Below are positions 8,467 to 14,995 of a stretch of 24,514 nt of DNA, in pieces. The position numbers and the translations under genes were made by a program. The stretch comes from Fervidifonticultor_A tertius (lineage in GTDB: Bacteria > Sysuimicrobiota > Sysuimicrobiia > Sysuimicrobiales > Humicultoraceae), in contig JAVKIY010000043.1 in assembly GCA_031459235.1 (NCBI GenBank), forward strand, positions 1-24,514, given 5' to 3'. How positions within the stretch are numbered: position 1 is the stretch's first letter; every line of letters starts with the position of its first letter. The notes under the pieces are model-generated. The model was not told the origin of the DNA and did no database searches. It saw only the letters and a program-made list of their open reading frames with translations.

Positions 8467-9728
8467 TATCCGTACGTCTCCCGCAGGCGCTCGATCGGCC
8501 ACCGCTGCGGGTCGCCGAAGGGCCGCGGGATGTCCACCCGGCCCTGCTCGATCAGCCGCCGCAGGCCGTCGACGAGCTCCCACACCCACCGCGGCTGCGG
8601 CTCGCGGAGCCGGCCGTAGTTCGCGAGCACCTCCGTGCCCTTGGCGCCGTCGAGCGCGCCGATCTCGACGGCGCGCCGCACCCACTCGCGCACCAGCTGG
8701 GCGTCGCTGAACCAGGTGCCGCGATTGCCGAAGTTCAGCCACAGCGAGCGGTCGCGCTGGACCACCTCGCGGAAGCGGCCCTCCCGCACGAGCCGGACGG
8801 CGAGGAGCACCGCCTCGTCCGCCCGCTTCAGCGCGCTGCCCACCACGTGGGGGCTCACCCACTCCTGGACGGTGTCCACCCCGATGGCGAACGGCGGCTG
8901 GCCGATGGGGACGTTGCGCGTGCGATGGTGGTCGTCCATGTACCCGAGGACGCCGAGCCCCGTGGCACCCGCCACCTGGTAGACCACGCAGGCACCCTGC
9001 CGGACCTGCGCTTCGGTGGCCTCGCGGCCGCGGGCCGGATCGTTGAACGCGCCGGTGTAGGTCCACAGCACGCGGTCCTTCCGGGCCGCGCGGGCCAGGC
9101 GCTTGTTGCGGACCAGGTCCGGGTTCGTCTCGGACAGGCGCCGAATCGCCCAGTCGACGCCCCACTTGTAGCCCATCTCGAACTCGTGCAGGACAGGAAT
9201 CTCGCGTCCCAGGACGATGCCCACGCTCGGGCAGTCGTAGTGGAGCGCGAGCGCCGCGGCGAGCGCGCCGGCCATGGCGCTCGGCTGCTCCTGCTGGTAC
9301 AGCAGGCCGAGCACGGCGCGGTTACCGGGGTCGGCGTCGCCGAACTGCGGCCGGATGTCGGAGATCGCGTACTGCCGGTCGGGGAACCGGTTGGCCAGGT
9401 CGCGGAGCGCCGTCCCGTAGGTCGAGAACGACGCCACGTAGATCAGGTCGAACTGGCCGTCGCGCACCACGAGCGTCATGTCCGACAGCGCGGTGGCCGG
9501 GGTGGAGACGACCACCCGCAGGTCGGAGACCTGCCCCGTGCGCCGCGCCTGCTCCGCGCCGAGCCAGTGCATGAAGCTCCACGAGAGGTCGGACCGCCCC
9601 GGCGCCGCCATCAGCAACGCGAGGCTGATGGGACGCGCCAAAGCGGCCTGCGGCGCGCCCGCGGATGGGGCGGGCCACAGGGCGATCGCCACGATCCCGA
9701 CGAGCACACACCGAGCGATCCTGTGCAT
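8466..9728 (-). CDS. BMP-family ABC transporter substrate-binding protein, periplasmic
   Basis: A 420-residue protein with an N-terminal Sec signal peptide: MHRIARC, then a hydrophobic core, then PSAGA as a likely cleavage site near residue 25. No lipobox cysteine is present, so it is probably soluble in the periplasm. The mature part reads as a BMP/PnrA-like fold: LALLMAAPGRSDLSWSFM at the start, FDLIYVASFSTYG in the first lobe, a segment with NRAVLGLLYQQEQPSAMAGA, and VVYQVAGATGLGVLGYMDD in the second lobe. Members bind purine or pyrimidine nucleosides, which agrees with the nucleoside hydrolase and ribokinase in the same operon. Some members bind other solutes, so ligand identity is inference. 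The ATG has GGAGGTG 5 nt upstream, a near-ideal ribosome binding site. It begins 31 nt after the ribokinase stop. Confidence 0.9.
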   Translation of the reverse strand: MHRIARCVLVGIVAIALWPAPSAGAPQAALARPISLALLMAAPGRSDLSWSFMHWLGAEQARRTGQVSDLRVVVSTPATALSDMTLVVRDGQFDLIYVASFSTYGTALRDLANRFPDRQYAISDIRPQFGDADPGNRAVLGLLYQQEQPSAMAGALAAALALHYDCPSVGIVLGREIPVLHEFEMGYKWGVDWAIRRLSETNPDLVRNKRLARAARKDRVLWTYTGAFNDPARGREATEAQVRQGACVVYQVAGATGLGVLGYMDDHHRTRNVPIGQPPFAIGVDTVQEWVSPHVVGSALKRADEAVLLAVRLVREGRFREVVQRDRSLWLNFGNRGTWFSDAQLVREWVRRAVEIGALDGAKGTEVLANYGRLREPQPRWVWELVDGLRRLIEQGRVDIPRPFGDPQRWPIERLRETYG

Positions 9729-9733
9729 CTCCT

Positions 9734-9740
9734 CACCTCC
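9734..9740 (-). promoter_or_regulatory. Strong ribosome binding site of the BMP-family gene
   Basis: GGAGGTG on the minus strand, 5 nt before the ATG at 9728. It is the best match to the anti-Shine-Dalgarno sequence in the operon, fitting the need for more binding protein than permease. Confidence 0.7.
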
Positions 9741-9759
9741 GCGTCTCCGCGTCTTGCCA

Positions 9760-10692
9760 TTATGGATGGCGAATCCCACTCGTGCTGAGGAAGCTCTCCA
9801 CGTCGCTGCGGGACGGCATCGACGCCTGCGCGCCAGCCCGCGTGGTGGACAACGCCGCGGCCGCGTTCGCCCGGCCGACGGCGTCCTCCCAGGTGCCGCC
9901 CGCCACCAGCGCAGCCGCCAGGGCGCCCGCGAAGGCGTCCCCGGCCGCGGTGGTATCGACGGCCCGCACCGCGATACCGGGAACGTGGAACGCGCGATCC
10001 CCGAGGTCCGCCCATACCCCGCGGTGGCCGAGCTTGACGAGGACGCGGCGTGCACCCCGGCGGCGCAGGGCGGCGGCCGCGGCGCGCGCGGCGGCGAGAT
10101 CGGTGATCGCGATGCCGGTCAGCGCGGCGGCCTCGACCTCGTTCGGCAGCAGCGCGTCGGTCAGGGCCAGCAGGCCGTCCGGCAGGGGCGCGGCCGGCGC
10201 GGGGTCGAGCAGCACCGCCAGGCCGTGCTCCCGGGCCAGCCGCGCGGCCGTCTGCACCGACTCCATCGAGATTTCGAGCTGGAGCAGCAGCAGCTTCGCG
10301 CCCGCGATGAGCGGGCGGCTCTCCTCCACGTCGGCGGCTGTGAGGGCGCCGTTGGCGCCCGGCGCGATCACGATCGTGTTCTGCCCGGCGTCGTCCACCG
10401 TGATGAGCGCGACCCCGGACGCCGCGCCCGGGGTGAGGCGGACGCCGCGCGCGTCGATCCCCTCCGCGGTCAGGCCATCGCGGAGCGTCGCGCCGAAGGC
10501 GTCGTCCCCCACACGCCCGATCATGATGACGGCCGCGCCCATCCGCGCCGCCGCCACCGCCTGGTTGGCGCCCTTCCCGCCACGGAAGGTCGCGAACACG
10601 CCGCCCGGCACCGTCTCGCCCGGCGCCGGCAGGCGGGGCGCGCGCACCACCAGGTCGAGGTTCAGGCTGCCGACGACGACGACGTCGCTCAC
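9760..10692 (-). CDS. Ribokinase (PfkB family)
   Basis: A 310-residue PfkB-family kinase. GSLNLDLVVRAP (8-19) and RGGKGANQAVAAARMGA (37-53) form the N-terminal signature and sugar site; the anion hole and catalytic base are in DTTAAGDAFAGA, with Asp252 as the base. LLPNEVEAAALTG is the usual mid-protein segment. The overall pattern fits ribokinase, which turns D-ribose into ribose 5-phosphate, better than fructokinase or adenosine kinase. In this operon it would trap the ribose released by the nucleoside hydrolase. The start is a GTG at 10692 that overlaps the TGA of the LacI-type gene by 4 nt. In other bacteria rbsK often sits beside a LacI-type RbsR in the same way, but the transporter here is the nucleoside kind rather than RbsABC. 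Confidence 0.92.
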   Translation of the reverse strand: MSDVVVVGSLNLDLVVRAPRLPAPGETVPGGVFATFRGGKGANQAVAAARMGAAVIMIGRVGDDAFGATLRDGLTAEGIDARGVRLTPGAASGVALITVDDAGQNTIVIAPGANGALTAADVEESRPLIAGAKLLLLQLEISMESVQTAARLAREHGLAVLLDPAPAAPLPDGLLALTDALLPNEVEAAALTGIAITDLAAARAAAAALRRRGARRVLVKLGHRGVWADLGDRAFHVPGIAVRAVDTTAAGDAFAGALAAALVAGGTWEDAVGRANAAAALSTTRAGAQASMPSRSDVESFLSTSGIRHP

Positions 10693-11714
10693 CGGCGGGC
10701 TCCGCTGGCGGGCGCGGGGCCGGTGCTGTGCCGCACCACCAGGCGCGGCTTCAGCCGAACGAAGCTGGGGCGCGTCCGCTCGCCGGCAACGCGGCCGACG
10801 AGCAGTTCGACCGCGCGCTCCCCGATCTCGCGCACGGGCTGGGCCACGGTCGTGAGCGGCGGCTGGACGAGCGACGCCGCCGCGATGTCGTCGAACCCGG
10901 CGATCGAGACGGTCTCCGGGACGCGACCTCCGCGCTGGTGCACCGCGCGCATCGCCCCCAGCGCCATGACGTCGCTGGACGCCACGATCGCCGTCAGGCG
11001 GCCGCGCGCCGCCGCCGAGAGCGCCGGGGCCGCGCGCAGCCCGGTCTCGAACGTGAAGTCGCCTCGCACCATCAGGCGCGACTCGGGCGCAAGCCCGGCT
11101 TCTCGGAGCCCTTCGAGGAAGCCGACCCACCGTTCGTCCGCGGAGCTCACCCCGCGCGGCCCGCCGATGAACCCGATCGTTCGGTGGCCCAACCGGACCA
11201 GGTGGCGGACCACCAGCTTCATCCCAAACCGGTTGTCGGTGGTGACCGCGTCACTGGCCACGCCGGCGACCACGCGGTCCATCAGCACGACCGGCAGGCC
11301 CCGCGCGACCCACGCCCGCAGCGCGTCGCCATGACGCCCCGCCGGGACGAACACGAGCCCGTCCACGCGGCGCTCGCGCAGCACCTCGAGGTACCGGCGC
11401 TCGCGCTCCACCGCGTTGCCGGAGTTGCAGAGAATGAGCGAGTAGCCGAGCCGGTGGCTGGCCGTCTCGACGCCTTTCGCGATCTCGGCGAAGAACGGGT
11501 TGGTGATGTCGGGGACGACCAGGCCGAGGGTCAGGCTCTTGCGCTGCTTGAGGCTCCGGGCCAGGCCGTTGGGTTCGTAGCCGAGGTGGCGTACCGCCTG
11601 GAGCACCCGCCGCCGCTTGGCCGCATGGACGGGCGTCGTGCCGTTGAGGACGCGGGACACCGTGCTGGCGGAGACACCCGCGGCCCTGGCGACATCCAGG
11701 ACGGTGACCGACAT
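10689..11714 (-). CDS. LacI/PurR-family transcriptional regulator
   Basis: A 341-residue regulator. The N-terminal helix-turn-helix and hinge read TVLDVARAAGVSASTVSRVL (4-23) and then GYEPNGLARSLKQRKS. The C-terminal two-lobed sugar-binding domain starts at LGLVVPDITNPFFAEIAKG and includes GLVFVPAG, VVLMDRVV, IGFIGGP and VSIAGFDDIAAASLVQPPLTT. Such proteins repress transport and catabolic genes until a sugar or nucleoside-like ligand binds. It is the first gene of the operon and has a fitting palindromic operator 17-40 nt upstream of its ATG, so it most likely represses itself and every gene behind it. The effector could be ribose, a nucleoside or a phosphorylated product; the sequence does not decide. 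A longer reading upstream of 11714 contains no family sequence. Confidence 0.93.
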   Translation of the reverse strand: MSVTVLDVARAAGVSASTVSRVLNGTTPVHAAKRRRVLQAVRHLGYEPNGLARSLKQRKSLTLGLVVPDITNPFFAEIAKGVETASHRLGYSLILCNSGNAVERERRYLEVLRERRVDGLVFVPAGRHGDALRAWVARGLPVVLMDRVVAGVASDAVTTDNRFGMKLVVRHLVRLGHRTIGFIGGPRGVSSADERWVGFLEGLREAGLAPESRLMVRGDFTFETGLRAAPALSAAARGRLTAIVASSDVMALGAMRAVHQRGGRVPETVSIAGFDDIAAASLVQPPLTTVAQPVREIGERAVELLVGRVAGERTRPSFVRLKPRLVVRHSTGPAPASGARR

Positions 11715-11730
11715 ACCGCCCCACCCGCGT

Positions 11731-11754
11731 GAAATCGTTTTCGAGAACGTTGTC
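11731..11754. promoter_or_regulatory. Probable LacI-family operator of the nucleoside operon
   Basis: The 14-bp core CGTTTTCGAGAACG (11736-11749) pairs with itself at 12 of 14 positions around a central CG, the hallmark of LacI/PurR operators. Three further symmetric pairs extend it to 24 bp (11731/11754, 11732/11753, 11734/11751). It lies 17-40 nt before the regulator ATG. A minus-strand CTGACA at 11756-11751, similar to a -35 box, overlaps its upstream end, as expected for a repressor that blocks polymerase. The -10 box is not clear. Confidence 0.7.
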
Positions 11755-11821
11755 AGCACCGTTCGACATAGAAGCGCGGTGCCCCTGCCGCGGGGCCGTC
11801 CCGGTGCCTGGCGGGAGCCTT

Positions 11822-12871
11822 CTAGGGATCGACCGCGAGCGGGGGGCCCGCCGGCGCAGTGACCTCGCCGATGCGGGCGACGGTTTCGACCCCGCGCGTC
11901 CGCAGTGCCGCCTCGAGCGCGCCCGCGCGCTGTGGTGCCACGGCGATGAGCAGCCCGCCGGAGGTCTGCGCGTCGGCCAGCAGCAGCCGTGTGACCTCGT
12001 CGATGCCCTCGGCCCAGCGGACCTTGTCGGCGAGCCACTCGAGGTTCCGCGCTGTGCCGCCGGCGATCGCGCCCGCGGCGGCGAGCGTCCTGGCCCCGTC
12101 GATGATTGGCACCGCCGCGACCGAGACGCGCGCCCCCACCCCGCTGGCCGCGGCCATCTCGTGCAGGTGTCCGAGCAAGCCGTACCCGGTCACGTCGGTC
12201 GCGGCGTGGACGCCGGCGTCCATCATGGCCTCGGAGGCCGCGCGGTTGAGCTGGTTCATGACCCGCACGACCTCGGCCGCCAGGGCCGGCGGGGTCTTCT
12301 CCTGCTTGATGCCGGTGGTGATGACCCCGGTGCCGAGCGGCTTGGTCAGGTAAATCGCGTCGCCCGGCCGCGCGCCGCCGTTGGTGACGAAGCGGCCGGG
12401 GTGCACGAGCCCGGTGACCGCGAGGCCGTACTTGGGCTCCGGGTCGTCGATGCTGTGCCCCCCGACGATCAAGACACCGGCCTCCGCGGCCTTGTCGGCG
12501 CCGCCGCGGAGGATCGCGGCCAGGATGTCGAGCGGCAACTTGCGGGGGAACCCGACGACGTTGAGCGCCAGCAGCGGTCGGCCGCCCTTCGCGTAGACGT
12601 CGGAGAGCGCGTTCGCCGCGGCCACCGCCCCGAAGGCGTACGGGTCGTCCACGATCGGCGTGAAGACATCCACCGTCTGCACGAGGGCCAGCTCGTCGGT
12701 CAGCCGGTAGATGGCCGCGTCGTCGTCGGTCCCGAGCCCGAGGAGCAGGTTCGGGTCGCTGGGTTGTGGGAGATGGCGCAGCACGTACGCCAGGTCGCCG
12801 GGCGGCAGCTTGGCCGCTCAGCCGGCGCAGGCGACCATGGACGTGAGCCGGATGCGCTCACGCTCGGTCAC
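11822..12871 (-). CDS. selD: Selenophosphate synthase SelD with selenocysteine at the active site
   Basis: A 349-residue selenide, water dikinase, which makes selenophosphate from selenide and ATP for selenocysteine and selenouridine synthesis. From a GTG at 12871 the frame reads through an in-frame TGA at codon 18 in the context ACAG-U-AAKLPPGDL, exactly where family members have the catalytic Cys or Sec; the essential lysine follows at 21, as Cys17/Lys20 do in E. coli. The rest is textbook SelD: GLGTDDDAAIY, DVFTPIVDDPYAFG, AAANALSDVYAKGG, GGHSI, DVTGYGLLGHLHEM and ADAQTSGGLL. The start is fixed by GGGAGGTG 5 nt upstream. A tool that treats TGA as stop would begin the gene around 12784 and lose the active site. 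It stands alone, with a 107-nt gap before the LacI-type gene; other sel genes are not in the window. Confidence 0.93.
12789..12814 (-). promoter_or_regulatory. Candidate bacterial SECIS hairpin in selD
   Basis: Beginning 3 nt after the TGA, the mRNA can form GCCAAGCUGCC / GGCGACCUGGC arms of 11 nt with nine pairs, one of them G-U, around a 4-nt loop GCCC whose first base is G. Bacterial SECIS elements sit directly after the UGA with a G at the start of a small apical loop. The loop is about 14 nt from the UGA, a little closer than usual, so this is a candidate only. Confidence 0.5.
12818..12820 (-). other. In-frame UGA selenocysteine codon (residue 18 of SelD)
   Basis: TGA on the minus strand, in frame with both the upstream GTG and the whole downstream SelD sequence, at the catalytic Cys/Sec position, three residues before the conserved lysine. 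Confidence 0.92.
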
Positions 12872-12876
12872 GGCAA

Positions 12877-12884
12877 CACCTCCC
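12877..12884 (-). promoter_or_regulatory. Ribosome binding site that fixes the selD start
   Basis: GGGAGGTG on the minus strand, 5 nt before GTG 12871. It supports translation beginning upstream of the TGA and so supports the TGA being read as selenocysteine. Confidence 0.75.
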
Positions 12885-12895
12885 TTCCGGGCTAG

Positions 12896-12915
12896 CCAGC
12901 AGGACTTGATGCTGG
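12896..12915. other. Small hairpin between the restriction-type gene and selD
   Basis: CCAGCA and TGCTGG can pair as a 6-bp stem around an 8-nt loop. It lies 17 nt past the end of the cassette gene and 25 nt upstream of selD. No U-run follows on the minus strand, so a weak terminator or chance are both possible. Confidence 0.3.
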
Positions 12916-12932
12916 TGACTCCGTACGTGCGG

Positions 12933-13589
12933 TCACGCAAAGTCGACGTAGTGAATCATCTCTTCTCTATGGAGCTGCTCGAGATTGATCAAGACCTTGG
13001 GGCGACGCGGGCGATCGTTGGAGTTACGGAAGTTCATCTGGAACGTGCCGCACCGTACCAGCGTGTCGTCTGTGATGTGGATGAAGGACAATTGTTCCAG
13101 CGTGAAGGACGTCTTCCGCAGCCGAGACCATGCCCCCCTTGCTACCCGCTGCTGCTCGTATCGCGACATACCACCCTTGACCTTCTGGTGCCACCTCTGG
13201 AACGAGCGCGACGCGTCGTTGTATCTCACTTTGCCCACCGCGAGGATAAGTCCCACTGCCCCGAACTCCTTGATCGCCCACGCGGTTGCAGTACTGTCGT
13301 TCACGATGATTTGATGACTCATGGTGTTGACGGCATGAGCCTTGAAGTCCCACGGAATGGTCAGGAACGCGTCAAAGGACACCCGACCGTGCTTCGGCCC
13401 TGGCATATCCACGACGTCTTGGAGATGGCGCTCACACAGGAATTGGAAGTAGAAGCCTATCCACTCCATCTGCCGCCAGTGGCGCGATCCTCCATCACGC
13501 ATTGCGAGGATGGCTTTCTTTCCGACCCAGCGCCGTGGGATTCGTCGCAGATGGTCGCCGATAGTGCGCGCCGCGTCCGAGGCGTTCAA
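12933..13589 (-). CDS. Unrecognised protein, probable type II restriction endonuclease
   Basis: A 218-residue protein I cannot place in a named family. It follows a DNA methyltransferase with a 4-nt overlap, the usual layout of a type II restriction-modification pair. A plausible PD-(D/E)xK nuclease site is visible: Asp73 in RVSFDAFL and Asp81-Phe-Lys83 in PWDFKA, with Glu42 in MEWIGFYF as a possible upstream acidic residue. No signal peptide or membrane segment is seen. The start is a TTG at 13589 sharing TTGA with the methyltransferase stop; the next Met is at residue 30 and would drop a basic N-terminal part. The C-terminal third has several basic and aromatic residues (FQMNFRNSNDRPRRP) that could bind DNA. 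The nuclease role rests on context plus this motif; it could also be a regulatory or accessory subunit. Recognition site unknown. Confidence 0.65.
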   Translation of the reverse strand: MNASDAARTIGDHLRRIPRRWVGKKAILAMRDGGSRHWRQMEWIGFYFQFLCERHLQDVVDMPGPKHGRVSFDAFLTIPWDFKAHAVNTMSHQIIVNDSTATAWAIKEFGAVGLILAVGKVRYNDASRSFQRWHQKVKGGMSRYEQQRVARGAWSRLRKTSFTLEQLSFIHITDDTLVRCGTFQMNFRNSNDRPRRPKVLINLEQLHREEMIHYVDFA

Positions 13590-14479
13590 GGTGGTAAACG
13601 GGCCTCGAAGAGATCAAGGGATGATGTCGTGCGACTCTCTGCATGGTCGCTGACTCTGTAGCGGCCGCTGTCCAGCCGGCGCTTCGCGAAAGCGTAGTAC
13701 TCCCTCACGATCTCGAATCCCACGAAACGTCTTTTCATGAGCTTGCTCACAACAGCGACCTGGCCGGATCCGAGGAAAGGATCCAGCACGATGTCGTTCT
13801 CCTCGCTAGAGTACTGCAGGATTTTCCTTATGAGCTCAGCGGGCAGCTTGGTCGGTGTCTTTTGATCTCCGTGCCAGTACTCACGATTGATGTTCCAGAC
13901 GTCTTCCTTGTCCGCGTAGTGGAGGCTCTTCCCCGAGCGATCGCTCGAGTCTTTGGGGAACCGCGCGTAGGGGAAGAACTTGCGCTTCACGTCGTCTTTG
14001 CAGACGTACAGACAATGATAGTGCGAGGTGACGAAGCGCCTACTCGTGACGACGCCGAACTGGTACTTCCAGATGATGTGGTTGACGGTGACGAACCCGG
14101 TCTGCGCAAGCGCGTTCAGGATGTCCTTGAGGTTGTTCCATCCGGAGAACACAAACATACTGCCGGACTCCTTGAGGACTCGGTACACCTCCGTCATCCA
14201 CCGGCATGTGAAGTCGAAGTACTCCTTCTGGGGAATTTCATTGTAGCCTTCGAGGACGCGCGACTGGGTGCGGTTGTAGTTGCTCCGCTTCGCCTTGAAC
14301 TCGATCGCGAACGGAGGATCGGTGACTACGAGATCCACGCTGCTCGGAGGCATGAGGCGCATGCCCTCGACGCAATCCATGTGGTAGATGCGGTCGATCT
14401 CGATGGCCTGCACAGCACCTCGTCGCGCGGTCGCCTTGGCATGCCGCGTCGGCTTGCCCTTGGGGTAGGAGCGTTTCAT
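13586..14479 (-). CDS. Site-specific DNA methyltransferase (N6-adenine/N4-cytosine, beta-type order)
   Basis: A 297-residue amino-methyltransferase that uses S-adenosylmethionine to methylate a base within a short DNA site. The catalytic motif IV VVTDPPF is at residues 51-57, and the cofactor motif I DPFLGSGQ follows at 233-240, with FVGFEI just after. Motif IV before motif I is the beta-class arrangement; DPPF is more common among adenine-N6 enzymes but does not prove the base. The first 22 residues are very basic (KRSYPKGKPTRHAKATARR). It would protect host DNA from the nuclease encoded immediately downstream. TATACT ends 1 nt before the ATG at 14479, so a transcript from it would start inside the gene and the true start could be later, for example at a GTG near residue 23. 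Confidence 0.92.
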   Translation of the reverse strand: MKRSYPKGKPTRHAKATARRGAVQAIEIDRIYHMDCVEGMRLMPPSSVDLVVTDPPFAIEFKAKRSNYNRTQSRVLEGYNEIPQKEYFDFTCRWMTEVYRVLKESGSMFVFSGWNNLKDILNALAQTGFVTVNHIIWKYQFGVVTSRRFVTSHYHCLYVCKDDVKRKFFPYARFPKDSSDRSGKSLHYADKEDVWNINREYWHGDQKTPTKLPAELIRKILQYSSEENDIVLDPFLGSGQVAVVSKLMKRRFVGFEIVREYYAFAKRRLDSGRYRVSDHAESRTTSSLDLFEARLPP

Positions 14480-14540
14480 GAGTATAGATCGGTTCTCCCG
14501 CGTGTCCCTTTCCCCCTTGCGAGGTTGGTCCGGGAGCCCA

Positions 14541-14569
14541 TTGGGGGCACACCCGTGACCGGTTACAAT
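14541..14569 (+). promoter_or_regulatory. Predicted sigma-70-type promoter of the archease gene
   Basis: TTGGGG (14541-14546), a 17-nt spacer and TACAAT (14564-14569), a five-of-six match to the -10 consensus in a very G+C-rich background. Transcription would begin around 14576, only a few bases before the TTG start of the archease. Confidence 0.65.
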
Positions 14570-14578
14570 GGGACCGAG

Positions 14579-14995
14579 TTGTCACGCGTCGAGCACATCG
14601 ACCACACCGCCGACGTCGGCATCGTCGTCCGCGCCGCCACCCTGCCCGAGCTGTTCGAGGCCGCGGCCGAGGGCATGTTCGGCTTTATCGTGGACTCGGA
14701 CTCGGTCGCCAGCCGCGCGTGGGTGGAGCGCCGCGTCGAGGCCGACGACCTACCCGGCCTCCTCGTCGCCTGGCTCAACGACCTGCTGGCCATGCTCGCG
14801 GCCGACGGCTTCGTCCCCAAGACGTTCGTGGTGGACGAGGTGGGCGAGCGGCGGCTGCGGGCGACCGTGCATGGCGAGCCGGTGGATGTGGCCCGGCACC
14901 GCTTCCGCCTCGACGTGAAGGCGGCGACCTACCACATGCTCGACGTCCGGCAGACCGACGGCGAGTGGACGGCGAGGGTGATCTTCGATGTCTAA
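14579..14995 (+). CDS. Archease family protein
   Basis: A 138-residue archease. The N-terminal signature HIDHTADVGIVV with its conserved Asp, the ELFEAAAEGMFGF helix, LPGLLVAWLNDLL, and the closing VKAATYHMLDV and VIFDV strand all match the family, which is short (about 140 residues). Archeases bind metal and activate the RNA ligase RtcB in tRNA splicing and RNA repair. No rtcB is in the window, so the partner is elsewhere or the role differs. I chose the TTG at 14579 because a good promoter ends at 14569; a GTG at 14555 would lie between its -35 and -10 boxes, so an mRNA from that promoter could not contain it. The short or absent leader suggests near-leaderless translation. The stop overlaps the next gene by 8 nt. 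Confidence 0.9.
   Translation: MSRVEHIDHTADVGIVVRAATLPELFEAAAEGMFGFIVDSDSVASRAWVERRVEADDLPGLLVAWLNDLLAMLAADGFVPKTFVVDEVGERRLRATVHGEPVDVARHRFRLDVKAATYHMLDVRQTDGEWTARVIFDV

Larger units (their letters stand above)
12895..14500. other. Lower-G+C restriction-modification cassette, probably acquired
   Basis: Two 60-base lines sampled inside (13981 and 14221) are 55% G+C, against about 80% in the line beginning 15001. AT-ending codons such as AAA, TTT and AGT are common here and rare in the neighbours. Both genes run on the minus strand and overlap. The patch ends next to selD on one side and at the archease promoter on the other. I see no transposase, integrase or direct repeats at its edges. Confidence 0.7.

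Noticed and set aside
9755..9765. The 11-mer TGCCATTATGG, also present at 16610-16620, as a shared regulatory site.
   Set aside because: Two copies only, one of them at the end of the ribokinase gene, with no promoter or operator context in common; most likely chance.
11779..11796. GCCCC/GGGGC hairpin after selD as a terminator.
   Set aside because: A five-pair stem with no U-run on the minus strand; such stems are frequent at this G+C content.
12818..12820. The TGA before the main SelD frame as a genuine stop or pseudogene lesion.
   Set aside because: Its position is exactly the catalytic Cys/Sec site, it has a good upstream start and ribosome binding site, and the rest of the gene is intact.
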